Below are positions 1 to 12,369 of a stretch of DNA of 64,000 nt, piece by piece; positions within the stretch are counted from its first letter, which is position 1; each line of letters opens with the position of its first letter. The notes under the pieces are model-generated. The model made no database searches. It was not told where the DNA came from and saw only the letters and a list, made by a program, of their open reading frames with translations. A program made the position numbers and the translations under genes. This DNA is from Deroplatys truncata (taxonomy: Eukaryota; Arthropoda; Insecta; Mantodea; Mantidae): the NCBI GenBank assembly GCA_030765065.1, contig CM060990.1:457024321-457088320 (forward strand). The letters are read 5' to 3'.

Positions 1-225
1 AACAGCGAACACAGCGGGGTCCTAGATGGCAGTAGTTTTTGGTGTGACCATAGGTTTGGCAGTTAGTACACTGAGGCAGTTCCGTATTATGACGGCGAGG
101 TTCAACTTCCACCACACTGTATAACAATCGGGAAAGATTAGGAATAGTTTTTTACCTTCGTCATTTTTGACGAGGTCAATCGCACAGATGGGCATGGGTT
201 CCTTGTTCCTAGGAAGTAACCTCTC
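1..225 (-). pseudogene. Jockey-like LINE gag fragment with zinc knuckle, cut by window edge
   Basis: Read on the minus strand, this encodes the end of a retrotransposon gag-like ORF1. A CCHC knuckle is visible (CTNCQTYGHTKNYC, spacing C-x2-C-x4-H-x4-C), followed by CVRC, the start of a second knuckle that runs off the window. The upstream stretch from about position 210 has the lysine- and hydrophobic-rich look of the RRM-like part of Jockey-type gag (PMPICAIDLVKND), joined to the knuckle part by a frame change near position 120. In the family these proteins bind the element's RNA and escort it to the target. The reading frame is not continuous, so this is a relic. The rest of the element lies outside the window. 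Assignment to Jockey rather than another LINE clade with CCHC gag is inference. Confidence 0.66.
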
Positions 226-2829
226 GATAAGACACCGCGCTTACCCCCTAGAAGTGGAACGGAATACATTTGGAGCCGTCTGTACGAATTCATACTAAAG
301 AATAAAAGTTTGTAAAGCCAGCTAAAAATGCTGCTAAAACTCTCATTTTCAGGGTATGATGTTTTGGAATAGACACATCGCGATTGGTTTCTGACCCGTA
401 AATCACTTATACACTGGGTTACCTATCGCTCCCATATAAAATGCTACACAAATGAGGCCTTAGAAGACGTTCATGATAAGCCTAAGGCACACATGTCCTT
501 TAGCACGTTTTATAAATTCAAAAATACCTAGTGGCAGGCGACTCACCCGGTGTATATGTCGTATGCTTTTGCTAAAATCCGTCATTTCACGAAGATCCCA
601 GCATGAAAAGCTGGCGTTTAATGTAACTTCATTCTATACACCATCTGACGGGGCCTCTAAAAGCCGGCAGATAGCGCAAGGTTAGGTTAGTTTTCGTTAC
701 AGTTACGTTAAAGGTTCGATTAGAGTTACACTATATGTCTAACAAGCTCCGTCATTTTCATGAAGAACCTGGGCAATACCTGTGCTTTCGCATGTTTTCA
801 GCACATGACGACTTTTCATGATCTGCTTAGAATTTTCGCAAAATGACGGATTTCAGCAGCAGCCTGCAACTTCATAATAATATTTACATTTATTTATTTA
901 TTCGCATTAACTGCTTGAATAAGCATATTATAACCTTTTTGTATCCAATAGTATAAGGTAAAATACTACACGTACTGGTTGTTTGCATTGAGTGTATAAG
1001 TAAACTTTTAAGTTGAAACATTTCATTCGAACACAAACAAGTGTTTTTCGGATTCATTTGGTTACATTAAATATTTATGCTGGAAAAAACACGGAAGAAT
1101 GGTATTCTGAACTAAAAACCACTAGCAACGTTAATACTGCTCCCGAGATACAATAAAAAAATTCGCAGCGACATCGGAAGCAAGGCACGCATTACTCTGA
1201 GGTGTGCCTCAACTTAGCCTTCAAGTGTGATTTTACCTCCAACCTGGAAGGGTCAGTGTGCTGTTGCCAAATGTCTCTGCATTTGAATATTTTCTCTATA
1301 ATTCTATAAAAGATGGAAGAAATGTCCATACACTTTTTCAAATTAGGCATTCATCCGGATCTATATCGGATATAAACGATGTCATAGTTTCTTGCCCTCC
1401 CTCTCTGTATGTATATATGTGTGTGTGCTTGAATGTAACCAGCAATAATTATTTTTTCGTTCATTTTCCTTTAATTTTCTAGAGTAACCTATAATTACGT
1501 TTTAATTTTTTAAGAAACGACTCCTCCTGCTCTGTTCGTATCCAATCTAAGCTCGTAAAAATGAACAAAATTTAACGTTAGTTCTTGTTCGAAATCCAAC
1601 ATTTTCTTATTGTAGGTGTTCTGAGAGGAAAAGAGTGTAGCAAAATTGAACTTTTCAAAAAGCTAAGCTTATAACCTAAAGAGAAAAGTTCAAAATGTGG
1701 GTTTCTCAGATCATTTTCGAGTCTACATTAATTCGAAGTTTTATCTGTTCGGTAACAAATCAAAGGAGGCTCTCTCGGATGAATCTTGTCTCAATCTAAG
1801 CTTTCCCATTAGATACATTTATCGGCTATATGTGCGTTTAGCCTGAAGCTAATTCTTTCCACATCAAACCTTCTAACATGTTCCTTACTTTACAGAAATG
1901 AAATAAGTATATTATACCACAAAGAACAACCTTATTGGTACATACAATGCTGATTGGAGGTTGTCACGTAACAAAAACTCCTGTAAGTGCTGCTTTTTTA
2001 AAATTGCTCGCATAGCATAAAGTGTGAAGTGTAAATATAATTTGTGTCCATCTATCTAAATGAGGAAGAAAATACCAACCCTAAAGTGTTGGTATAGATC
2101 TCTCGTTGGGCAGCTCCAATCTAATGACAAGGTGTGCTAGAGTGTCATTCATCCGCTTTCGTCTCCTGAGCAGCTAACAATTATGCTCTTTGACATATTT
2201 TATATAGCTGTACACACATGCAATATTTACTTAGTACAGAACGCCACTTCAAGTCTAGTAGCTGCAATGAACCCCACCTGTTTACTCAGTAATAATTAAT
2301 CATGATGCTGAATAACTCTGCTTATATACCCTCGTAGGGTAAACAAACATGTGGCGAAATTAGCTTCTTCACCTTGAATTCAATTCTAATCTTTTGTGTG
2401 AGAGAAAGTCTTTTGGATGGGAGAGATTTTATTTAATTTTCTCTGGAATGTACCTTAAGTTTCAAAGCTGTCATGAGAGAAGCAAAACATTTCCACGAAT
2501 ATCAATTCACCTAATTCTATATAATAGTTTATGAAAGAAATGTCGGATTTAGTAACAATACAGAAACACAGAAGCAGAACTACTATAGAAGGAGCTGGTA
2601 GCCGGCGCGGAAATCCGGGAACAGCTTGATAGGCTGATTCGAGACTTTCTTTTTTAGTATTTTCAATGTTGATACCCAATTGTTTTAATTACTTCCGTCG
2701 TTTTTTACATTATAAGATCACGCAAGGAAGGACAGGACAGTAGCAAAAATGGAAAATTGTATTACTATGCTAGTTTAATCTTATATGCGAAATATCCAAG
2801 GTTTGAATGACTGCTCTGTGTTACTGGAT
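226..2829. other. No gene recognised; AT-rich, short repeated motifs
   Basis: No ORF with recognisable motifs on either strand. Between 570 and 860 a 13-bp inverted motif (AAATCCGTCATTT near 575, AAATGACGGATTT near 842) and related CCGTCATTT-type direct copies suggest a small decayed MITE. A short GGTTAGGTTAG occurs near 683. Nothing else stands out. Confidence 0.5.
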
Positions 2830-2989
2830 CATCTTCCATCTCTCAGCACGCAAACATCATCATAGATGAGGCCGCATACAATCAGCTGGAGCGTTCAACA
2901 TTTGCAGCCAAGTAACAGTACCCGTTATCAGCCAGAGAAGGGGATTATACAATGGAGGGCTCACCTTAGGTAGATTCAAATGTAAAATA

Positions 2990-5665
2990 TCGGAGTGTTG
3001 AGGATTTCATCCAGTAGGTAGCCAAGTACGACATCGTCCGAAAACCCAAGTCCAGATCGCTGATTTACCGGAACATTTCGTCACTCGATGTGGAAGTGAA
3101 TCTGCGGCGTTGCAAAGTGAGCAACTGTGGGAAATAGCCATCCGGTGGCGATATAGTTTGTCTGCCGTTGGAAGAATTTCATTTGCAATCTCATACGTTA
3201 CTGCCATCCATTGTAAGTTAATCTGTTGAAGATTGAAACGTCTCCAAGTGCGCTTCCAGCGCAGTTGTGGGTATTTCAACTGTACATGAGGGGTAACAGT
3301 AGCAGCTTGGGCAAGAAAGACGTAAATGTTCTTCACAGTGCGAAAGTTGCCATTCTCAACTTTCTCCAATGGTAAATGGTCCAAGGCCTGACAAACTTCA
3401 TGCAAATCTGGAGATCCTTGTCATGTTCGCCCTGATTAAAAAACGACGTGTATGTTCGTTGTAGCATGATGTGCACGTGGTTACCCTGATTATTCAGGGC
3501 AAGCAGAAGCACTTTAAACACCAAGGCGTGAGACTGAAGAGTCACCTCTAGTAATCCCCAGCCGCCTTGGCCATACGGAGACGTAGTTGAGTGCGCGCAA
3601 TGCTATAGAGCTGTCCTGTCCAGATAAAATAATCCAGTATCTGTTCTATTCCATGGAAATGGCGTTTTGTACTTGGAAAGAAACTTGGAACCAAATTGTG
3701 CTTAGCGCAAAGCTATTACGTAACCATACACGTTGTGCCAAATTCCGCATCCTGGTTTTCTGATTGTACATCACATCACGTATGATATTAATACTTGGCA
3801 TCCAGTTGTATTCCCTCATGCCCGCTTCGTTAGTACTGAAGTAGATCCCCAGAATCTTCGTACGCTGTACAATAGGTCTGCCTAATAATGATGTACCCTA
3901 GGTTGTAATCCAGTTGGTAATGTACCCGACTTCCTCATGTTAAATGTCATTCCTGTACTTTCCTAATATTACTGTCTGTAAAATAGATATGCCTAATAAT
4001 GATGTACCCTAGGTTGTTATCCAGTTGGTAATGTACCTGGCTTCCTCATATTAAATGCCATTACTGTACTTTCCTAATATTACTGTCTGTAAGATAGGTA
4101 TACCTAATAATGATGTACCCTAGGTTGTAATCCAGTTGGTAATGCACCTGGCTTCCTCATATTAAATGCCATTCCTGTACTTTCCTAATATTACTGTAAA
4201 CAATCTCTTAGGTGGATAATATCTTGGGGTGTGGTAATCATTACCGTAATATCAGCGTGGGTTCTTACCGCAATTCCCTGTCCATACACATCGATTCTAA
4301 TAAGAGTAGGCGTCAAAACAAGGGATCAACATACCAGGCGAATTTAATCATGGACATGGAACAACCTTGTCGCACCGAGTGCTTAACCGATATAGCAGCT
4401 GTTAGATATCCATTGCAAAGAATTTTAGACGAAGCAACATCATACAGGGCTCGGATAAGGTTACTGAGCCTGTCGGGCACTTTCAAGATAGCCAAACATT
4501 TCCACAGTGCCTCGTGAATGACACTGTCGAAGGCTTTCTCAAGGTAACTAATTACTGCAGCGGACTTGTGTTCCTGTGCACATGCAATATACATCCTCTC
4601 AAGGCAGCCAACGTGTGACGAATGACCGCTGCTTTACATACGGCAGCCTGCATCTCGCAAATTGTATAAGGTAGTTTTTGCTGCTTACGAGCAATAATTA
4701 GTTTTAACAAACAACTTGAAATCACAATTCAATAACGTGATATGCCGATAATCCTGTGATTGCTTTGGTTGAACACACTTCGGATGCTGAGCTATTATCT
4801 CATCTACAAATGTAGGCGGCAATCGCTCTCCAGTCCACATTTCCTCGAAGACTTGAAGTAATTCTTTCCGAGATAACGTCAACAGTGCTTTTAAAGCTCA
4901 TATGGCAGGCCATCAGATCCTGGAGAGGCATGCAACTTAGACGACTGGATCACGTCCATCAATTCTAAAGCCGAAATGGGTTGCGTATACTGTCGCAACT
5001 CATCTGGAAAAGCGGAGAAAATTCAGACATATACGCCTCTACTTTATTGGGGAATTCTGTAGATACGGAGAATCGTTGGACGTACAAGGATTGTACTTCA
5101 CGAGGAATTCCGGCTGTAGTGGGAATTTTCTGTCATCAACAATCAGTTGAGTGATTAGCTTCCGGCGTCCACGTTAACGTTCCTTTGCCAGATAGTAAAA
5201 GCTCGCCTTTTCCCCATCCACCATTTCCGCCAGGTGTATGCTGGCCAAACTCCCCTGTATCTCGTGGGTGTTTCGAGTCTTTATGCGTTCTTTGATCCCC
5301 CTCACGAAATACTGGGCATTTTCACCTTACTGCTCGCCTATGTGTACATTCTGAAGGACTTCATGCTTTTCGTTTATTACTACCAGCAGGGGCGTAGATA
5401 TTCACGAACGTAACGTCATCATAAACTGCCGAAAGAACCCTACCGGAAGGACAGTGTTCAAAACTGTGCAACCCTAAGCCTTGTCTTTAAACAATCGCCG
5501 TGCCCGAGCCCACGGGGAGAAGATTGGTCTCACAAACGAAGTCATGCAAATAATCCAGATTACAAATACTCACCTCCTGTATAAAACAAATGTCTATGCC
5601 ATTACTGATAAACAAGTCCCTTAAAAGTTTTGAACCACTGTCGCAGGCCGTTAACATTCAGCGAA
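2990..5665 (-). pseudogene. LINE ORF2: endonuclease + reverse transcriptase, broken
   Basis: The minus strand shows an endonuclease start (LNVNGLRQW near 5660), then GIDICFIQEV and VNIYAPAGSN, the early active-site blocks of APE-type endonucleases. Reverse transcriptase blocks follow: DYRHITLLNCDFKLF (4780-4720), SYLEKAFDSVIHEALW (motif A with its aspartate, 4550-4490) and VRQGCSMSMIKFAWYVDPL (motif B, 4375-4320). The C-terminal zinc motif CSLCNAADSLPHRVTKC is near 3120. In the family this protein nicks the target and reverse-transcribes the element RNA in place. Motif C was not located cleanly; the 111-bp triplication at 3881-4197 lies where it would be expected. Many frame changes make it a relic. 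Confidence 0.8.
3881..4197. repeat. 111-bp unit in three tandem copies inside LINE ORF2
   Basis: The motif CCTAATAATGATGTACCCTA starts at 3881, 3992 and 4103, an exact period of 111 bp (37 codons). The three copies differ by only a few substitutions. The third copy ends near 4197. Confidence 0.9.
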
Positions 5666-5937
5666 GCTCATATTTGAACATGTATAGGCATTTAAAGCGC
5701 AAGGATCGTATCTTCAATGTTGGCAGTACGAGAACAACCAGTTAACACTCCGGAACCAAAACAACCTCAATTATCACTGTCCGAGTGCGTGTCATCCTTC
5801 GTAAGTTTAGGGGAACGTATGTGATCCTCACACTTATCTCTGTAATTTACTACCGGCCGCTTGCCTAAGTCTGCCTCTTTCGTTTTGGAATGAGCCAGAG
5901 GGTTGCATGACAACGGTTGCACATCTTGGTTTTGCTG

Positions 5938-6807
5938 TCAAATCAGGGTATCTTCTATATCCATCCGCCTATGCTGGCTTCGTAGCCGAGGACCTCGACT
6001 AGACAAGGAAGTACAAGCCTTCTGTCTTAAAAGAGCTATCTCGCTCGCCAATACCTCGACTTCCTCATCACTTAAGACCTCCAAGTCTCCGTCCTGATAA
6101 TTAGGAGACTGAGCGGTTACAGCAGGCGTTTCGAACACGGCCTTTTGCTCAAGGAAATGAGTGATAGGTCTGTGCACAACTGCATGTTCGGACGCTGCCA
6201 ACATCGGTGTCTCCGCCCCTGCAGGACAGACACTTTCCGAATTTGAACGTTGCCCTAAAGGGTTCACAGACGACCGTTCTTTCATGGACGTTATTATCGT
6301 AATGGATGACTGCTCCTGGGTGATAGCATCGGAAGAAGTGTTTGCACTTGCCGCCTCACTTACAGTTACCGGTTACCGGTCGATTCCTTGGAGTTATGGG
6401 TAGCCCTGTGGCACAACATGACAAGATGCTTTCAAGTGGGTAGTGTCATGACAGAAATGACAAGCTTGTGGTTGGCCTATGTAGCTGATGGCGACCAAAT
6501 ACGTATCGATAATTAAACTAGGCGCATATGATGTTTCAGCCCCATTTTCAAGAAGGTACTGAGAGCCCCATTTTTCGCTGCGGGTATCATACACTGTACC
6601 ATATTTACTCAGCTCCTGTGATAACACTGCTAAAGGCACCTCGAAAGTCAGGTTAAACACTCGAACATTCACTGTTTGCTCATTAACCGGTGTAACATTC
6701 ACTTTTGTGATTTCGCCGGAGGCGTATGTAAAATTTTGCTCCTCTTTATAACGAGCTTTAAGATTATCATACAATACCACCGATACTTGAACTGCTTGCA
6801 ACCCCAT
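5938..6807 (-). pseudogene. LINE ORF1 (gag-like, RRM + CCHC)
   Basis: The ATG at 6807 opens a 137-residue frame. It carries an RRM-like segment (VRVFNLTFEVPLAVLSQEL, then a YGTVYDTRSEKWG stretch), followed by the knuckle CHFCHDTTHLKASC (C-x2-C-x4-H-x4-C) near residues 115-130. After a frame break near 6395, the protein continues at 6285-5938 with an acidic and then basic tail (SDEEVEVLASEIALLRQ, SSRGPRLRSQHRR). In LINEs this product is a nucleic-acid chaperone that packages the element RNA. The layout with a single knuckle after the RRM-like part resembles ORF1 of LINEs with gag-type ORF1. The clade was not determined. The gene is broken at least once, so it is not functional as it stands. 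Confidence 0.72.
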
Positions 6808-6810
6808 GAA

Positions 6811-7550
6811 GTTTACTAGCCTTTGGTGGATGTTTAGCGCAGTTGGTTTAATCGTGTAGTAGCAAACTGAAGTTGTATAGTATTCAAACGTTTGTAAACC
6901 GGCATGGTTACCGTTTGGGACTTACGAAATAGGTATTAAGGTATACCCAATTAAACAAGGGTGTACTCGGAGACACAGATAACTATGTACACAGCAGCGC
7001 ACCATTCTCACCAGTGCCGACCGGTTACACTCGCACACAGCGGACAGAAAACCTCACGGTTCGCCTGCCACTACACGACTGTTTTAGTGTTTCTGTAAAC
7101 ATAATGTCGCAGGTTTTAGAAACATCTTGGAGAGATGAAGTTGTGGTGGTGAAGTATTGTATGCCCGAACGCTATGTAATAACATTCAAACTACTCGTAC
7201 ATGTATAGGTATAGCTCCTACCAGGTAGGTTAAAAACACCGCCTATTCTTTCCGCACTCATTCGAGCCACAATTTCATTCGTTATGCGTAATTTACGCCA
7301 CTACCCATTGTAATTGAGTTGTTAGGTAAGTTGTTGACACAGGCAGGCGTGTCAATTATTGCATACTCATCTTGATATTCTGAAAATGGCGATAACGCAC
7401 ATTTTTGAGAAGCTGTCTTTTGTCTTCACAACAAGTACACCGTCGAAATGCAATAAGATCTCGCTGCAGGACCCGAGCCTTCCGAATCCAGGTAGCTTAG
7501 CAGGTAACAACCTTAATGCCTCCCGGACCGTGCATCTTTTTACAGTAAAC
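6811..7550. other. No gene recognised
   Basis: This separates the 5' end of the LINE from the FLYWCH-type ORF. It may contain the LINE 5' UTR (about 6810-7000). ORFs here have no recognisable motif. Confidence 0.4.
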
Positions 7551-8120
7551 ATGTCCTCCGACGGGACTGAAATTACAGTGAGTAGAGTGGGGAGGAAAAT
7601 GTTACTTCGGAAAGGTTAGACTTTCGGATTCCAAAAATGCTTAAAAAGCGACGTAGCGCAATGGGCGTGCAACATAAAAGGTTGCAAAACTTTTATCAAA
7701 ACCCCCTCCATTGAAGATAGAGATGTTCTGCAGAGTCAAGAGGACCACAACCACGCGCCACTATCTAGCGACAAAATTCAGAGGCAGAAAGTACTTTGTG
7801 ATCAGAAGAGAAAAGCTACGGAGGATATATGTGAGAGGCCGTCAAAACTAATATACAATCAACTGAAGAGAGAAAACAAGGAAGAAATAACCACTAGAAA
7901 TATCGAGAGTTTACCTAAGTCCATATACAACGCAAGGCGTAAAATAGACAGGAAGAATTTCATGAAATTCATCCCACCTTTATTTATACTTGACATTGAA
8001 GAATGTTCAATATTTTTTATTTCTATCGGAAACACTGTTCTAATGATTTTTAGTGAAATACTATGCCTCTGTAACGTTAATATGACAAATAAAATGCATA
8101 TCGGAGTTTTCTGGGAGTAA
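7551..8120 (+). pseudogene. FLYWCH-type zinc-finger protein with one internal stop
   Basis: The frame from ATG 7551 runs 190 codons to TAA 8118-8120, with a single in-frame TAG at 7617. The N-terminal part fits a FLYWCH finger: SRVGRKMLLRKG, then after the stop TFGFQKCLKSDVAQWACNI, a second cysteine (GC) and the closing HNH (EDHNHAPLSSDKIQRQK). The stop falls where FLYWCH proteins usually have an aromatic residue. FLYWCH fingers bind DNA and occur in insect MULE-type transposases and in stand-alone copies derived from them. Downstream is a lysine-rich linker (PSKLIYNQLKRENKEEITTRNIESLPKSIYNARRKIDRK); a hydrophobic tail that may be non-native follows. No transposase catalytic region is seen. 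The gene is a truncated copy, or a first exon followed by an intron. TTTTACAG just upstream (7539-7546) could be a splice acceptor. Confidence 0.68.
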
Positions 8121-10949
8121 CCTGTGAAATACTCTTTATCTTTGATGAAAATTAGAAAATTTTATTTAACCGGTAAACCCCATTTCAGGAAAACATGGAA
8201 CTCATTAAAATGAAAACTTGCCCAAAATAATTTTCCCTAGCGTCAACTTTTTTCGAAGTATTTCATACTATATGCATATTTACATTTTGCAAACTTTGTT
8301 CATGACATAAATGGCCTGAACGTTTGATATTTCTTTATTTTGTTTTAACCTCCATGATCTCGTGACGAAAAAAAAGAGTTCTAACACCTGACTGCCTTAT
8401 ACATATATAAGCCTATAGAAGCAATTAATTCCACCAAACTTGAAATAATTTCCAGGCAGAATGTTTTATATGAATAATATAATATGTAAGGGCTTCTAGA
8501 AAGAGTAAGGGTAGAGAAAGCCATATGAATGTATCATAGCTCATTTTTTGGTTTCAAGAACATCTCAATATTGATTATTGCATTAAACCGCATGCATTTT
8601 GTTTTTCTTTTTTTCGCAAAATTTCCCGAAAATTTATTGTATTATAAACATGCAAGCGCAAAAATTAAAATTTAAAAATGAAACATCAAATTTTATATAG
8701 ATGATTTCTAATAAAACACCGCTCTGCGTATAACGCAGTATTAATGATTGAACTACTGCCTGCTTCGCTCGACACAAGGATTCCTAGAAATTTGGAACTG
8801 TTACCTGCGTTGACGGGAGGAATGAATCATGTTACGATCCCTTAAAGGTTCGGGAGGCATGAATCCTACTTTTATGACCGCGGAAGGCATGGATCCTGTG
8901 CCCGGTTTCGGGACTTCTGTGTGAAGAAGGTGACGACATAATGGACATTAAGGACGAGCAAATTGCGGCGGTACGTCGGTCATGGTCATTAATTTACCTC
9001 TGCTTTGAAACAGTCACCGATGCCGTTCACTTGAAGTTCCCGCAGTTCCTCTCGTGGTTCCTCCGGTCCCCCGCAGTTTCTCGTTGTCTCCGCCGTCTGT
9101 GCTCCGACTAGCTTAAAAGAGTTTGGTAAAGTGATAGATATCTCCTTTTGGTAAAAAGGACGTTGATCTCAGGTCGTGGTGGCAGACCAAAGACAACAAA
9201 TTAACACTAAAAAAACACTGGTTTATTCCTTTTCTCATATATACGGCAATTTCACAATGTTGCACATTAAGAACTGTCGTCACCCATGACAATTTTCTTA
9301 ACGACGCACTTTTCGACAACTTCTTTACTCGCATTTATAGACTGTTCGCGGACTTGGTATTTATTGGCCGCTAGTTAGTTGTGGCTACTAGATATGCGTG
9401 TCCCCAACGCAATCTTAATTTTTTAGGCAGGACTTCGCGCAACAATTTCACCCGTCGGAAATTTTGGCGCTACTCCCCGAAGTGACCCAATACGTCTCTT
9501 TTTATAGTACTTACCCTCTGTATCTTACCGTTTCCTCCTTTGCTATTCATTCGCGCTCTTCAAAGTATCATATGTTCGCGGGTCTTGTTTCTCACACACT
9601 ATTGGTTACCTATTGTTCCCAGAATTCTGTTTTCAATATGGACACGGGGCGTCCCCTGCTTCTCTTGCCCCAATCGTACTGTCTGACTCTTTTCCTCATG
9701 CCAAATTTAAGTATAAAAGAACAAAGTCTAAGCACCCTTCCTGTCTTATGCAATGAAACTGCGTTCTCTCGCATGTTGCAAACTGCACTGTGTTCCTAGG
9801 ACTACACTATTTAAGCGTCTTAAAATCTAGTTTCGGACAGTTCTTTTACATTGAGTTATAAAATATGTATCTGTAATCATCAATTACATCATTACTTTGG
9901 TGCCCTTTGTATTAATATTAACATAATTACTTCATCCTTATTTGAGTTGTTTAAACTGGTATTAAATGTATATACATACACCAGTCATAACCTGTTATTA
10001 AGACTAACAATGGTTGCTGATTAATTGAATATTAATTGTGGCACAACGGCCTAAAGTTCCGCCTCATAACACTGAAGTAGTGACAACTTTATAGCGGTTA
10101 CATTATGATAACGATTACAAAAGTAACTGGGACAGAAAGCAAGTAGTCGCTCATTAACGCTCCCAGGAGTAACAGGAAAAATAACCCCTTACTCGCTGCA
10201 TTATTTTATTAACCAGGTAACAGTATACGTAGGTATTTCCTATTAGGACCCGCCTATCTGCACTCATTACGTAGTGCTATACTGGACCGTAAGAATGCGT
10301 AACGTTACCTTTTATATATTAACACCATGACATTTACAGATAATGTAGGTGGGGGTTATCTCCCCTATTTAAACTTGGAGACGTCATATCATACTTATGC
10401 ACGTTTACTTAAAATTGCTTAAACCTCACCATAAAGTCAACTACAATATCGTGGGTAAATGTTGTGTAATGGCAGAATCAACGGGGACCTCTGAGCTCAA
10501 ACATCGTAGATGTAGTGTTTAGAAGAAAAAAGTGTATAGCGTAAGGTTTAGAGGAAAAGAATAGTCGGAATGTGTATTTTTCCGCTTTAAACTATTATTT
10601 GGCTAAACAGGCTTTTCTTTAGAAATAAATTGCCAGCGATAACTAAAGTTTTAAAACTGGGTAATCATGATTCACAATTACCAGATTTCATCAGATCTAG
10701 TCTGTGCAGATTACTCAAGGAAATATTAAATTCCAAACATTGGAATTCGTAACGCCCACGTAAAGTTGTGGACCATTTTTCCAACACATGGATGTGTTAA
10801 GCCTAACAGATTTACACATCGCGTTAGAAACAGCCAGCCAAGGTACGACAGAGCTAAACCTGCGAGCCCAGCATCACGGAATCAGACTCCGGCATGAAAG
10901 CAATTGCCCCACTACCGAACACTCCAGCGGGATTTGAATATTCTTTATT
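8121..10949. other. No gene recognised
   Basis: AT-rich up to about 8,700, then a more mixed stretch at 8,750-10,250. The latter holds a 111-codon ORF (9464-9799) without known motifs. Its composition could fit a decayed LTR or a host intergenic region; no terminal repeat pair was found. Confidence 0.4.
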
Positions 10950-10955
10950 GACATT
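10950..10955. repeat. Left 6-bp target-site duplication (GACATT)
   Basis: GACATT directly precedes AGTAGG, the first bases of the element. The identical GACATT follows the right end at 27493-27498. A 6-bp duplication is the known size for Polinton/Maverick insertions. Confidence 0.93.
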
Positions 10956-10989
10956 AGTAGGATATTTAGAAGAGATGGAGCACAGTTTT

Positions 10990-11310
10990 TTGCGTTTATA
11001 TGGGAAAGGATAGGGAAAACGAGGCTAGATGCGACGGGTCACGGAGGAAAATGCGTTTATATGGGAGAGATAGGGAATACGAGGGCTGGTGCTACGCTAG
11101 ACGGAGGGGTTGAATGGGGGAAATACATTTATATGAGAGGGACAGGGAATACGAAGGCTGATGCTAGGGTAGACAGGGTTGAAGGAGAGAAACGTGTTTA
11201 TATGAGACGCAGAGTAAAACTTCCGTTCCTATGCTAGGAGGTAGTTGAAGGAGGGGACGAAATGCGTTTATATGGGAGAGGTAGGGAAAACGATGATAGG
11301 TGTGAGGGAT
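10990..11310. repeat. Subterminal repeat array, left end (5 copies, 60-72 bp)
   Basis: Copies of a motif like TGCGTTTATATGGGA, each followed by a purine-rich AGGGAAxACGA stretch, begin near 10991, 11052, 11124, 11194 and 11262. They start 35 bp from the element end. Repeats beside the termini are often binding sites for the integration or replication proteins of an element; that role is inferred here. Confidence 0.8.
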
Positions 11311-12369
11311 TATGATTAAAACTGTAATACAAAGACCCGCATTATTCAAGAACTTTAACAACAGAAAGACTCGAGTATAGATCACTTGTAAGGTATTCGA
11401 GAAGGGGTCTTAGTCGAAAAAACCCCTAAGTCAGTAGGGGGACAATAAGAGAACTGGCACATTTAATATGCATGGAATGTCTATTCATATGCAAATGAGC
11501 TCCCCTCCCCCACTTCCCCCTTCCACCCGCAGCTCCTTGGTACTTGCAGCTGTGGGCCATAAATCTTGTTGAGTACAATGGAAGCTTGACAGTTAAGCAA
11601 TTAAGGGTATCCTTCACCTGTCAAAACGAAAAAAGTGGTCCTAAATTTTACGCTTCTGTAACAAAGGCGAGATGTTTTTCTACCCATTCCACATCCGGCC
11701 ACTTCTGCACCTGCAGTAGACCACCCAAGAGGCTATCCATCACTGTCAAAATGAACAATGTGGATGCAGGACAAAGGAAGAGATTCTATTGTGTGCCTTT
11801 CTATTGTCCGGGACAAGCCTTCTTTAGAAAGACCATCTGGCATACTCATTACACTAGCTTTTAACAAAAGAACAATGCTTGCCCTTCAGCTGTCAAAATG
11901 AACGTAGGCCATGATGAATTAGGGTCGTGACAAAAGAGAACCTAGAGCCTGTTAACAGAGAAACAAGTTCTATTGTCCGGGGCAAGCCTTCTTTTTGGCA
12001 TTTCTCATTCCACTGCCCCATAACAAAGCCGGTCCCTTTCCATTGTTTCTCGAACACCTACTAGCTTAACAAAAGAATCTGAAGGTGGCCTTATGCTAGC
12101 CCTGTCCTTGTTCGCGTGAAAGAGAGAGACACACTTCAACAATGTCAGGGTCAGCCATCATGGTTTTTGCCCTGAGGGGCTATTCTTTCCGATGTTTTAC
12201 GAGTTCCTACGAATATATCCGAGCATAGTTAACAAGCATTCTGTTTGGCTCATTTCAAGCAGCGACTCCGAAAAAGCGCCTAATATACATTTCATTACAT
12301 GCATTAAACCTCTGCGCGGAAATCCATAGATCGGTGCTCGATTCTTACTGCAATCAAAAGTTTTTTGCT

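Larger units (their letters stand above)
2850..6810 (-). mobile_element. Decayed non-LTR retrotransposon (LINE) with ORF1 and EN-RT ORF2
   Basis: A single LINE read on the minus strand. ORF1 with an RRM-like region and CCHC knuckle lies at 6807-5938. ORF2 follows, with an APE-type endonuclease start near 5660, reverse transcriptase motifs at 4880-4310 and a C-terminal zinc-binding motif near 3120. The order and orientation match a standard two-ORF LINE. Several frameshifts and stops break both ORFs. A 111-bp triplication lies inside ORF2. The 3' end is not marked by a clear poly(A), so the lower boundary is approximate. Confidence 0.82.

Noticed and set aside
683-694. GGTTAGGTTAG as an interstitial insect telomere repeat
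   Set aside because: Only about two units; can occur by chance.
4212-4517. 101-codon plus-strand ORF
   Set aside because: Antisense to the LINE reverse transcriptase motifs A and B.
8750-10250. Solo LTR
   Set aside because: No TG...CA-bounded repeat pair or flanking duplication could be found by eye.
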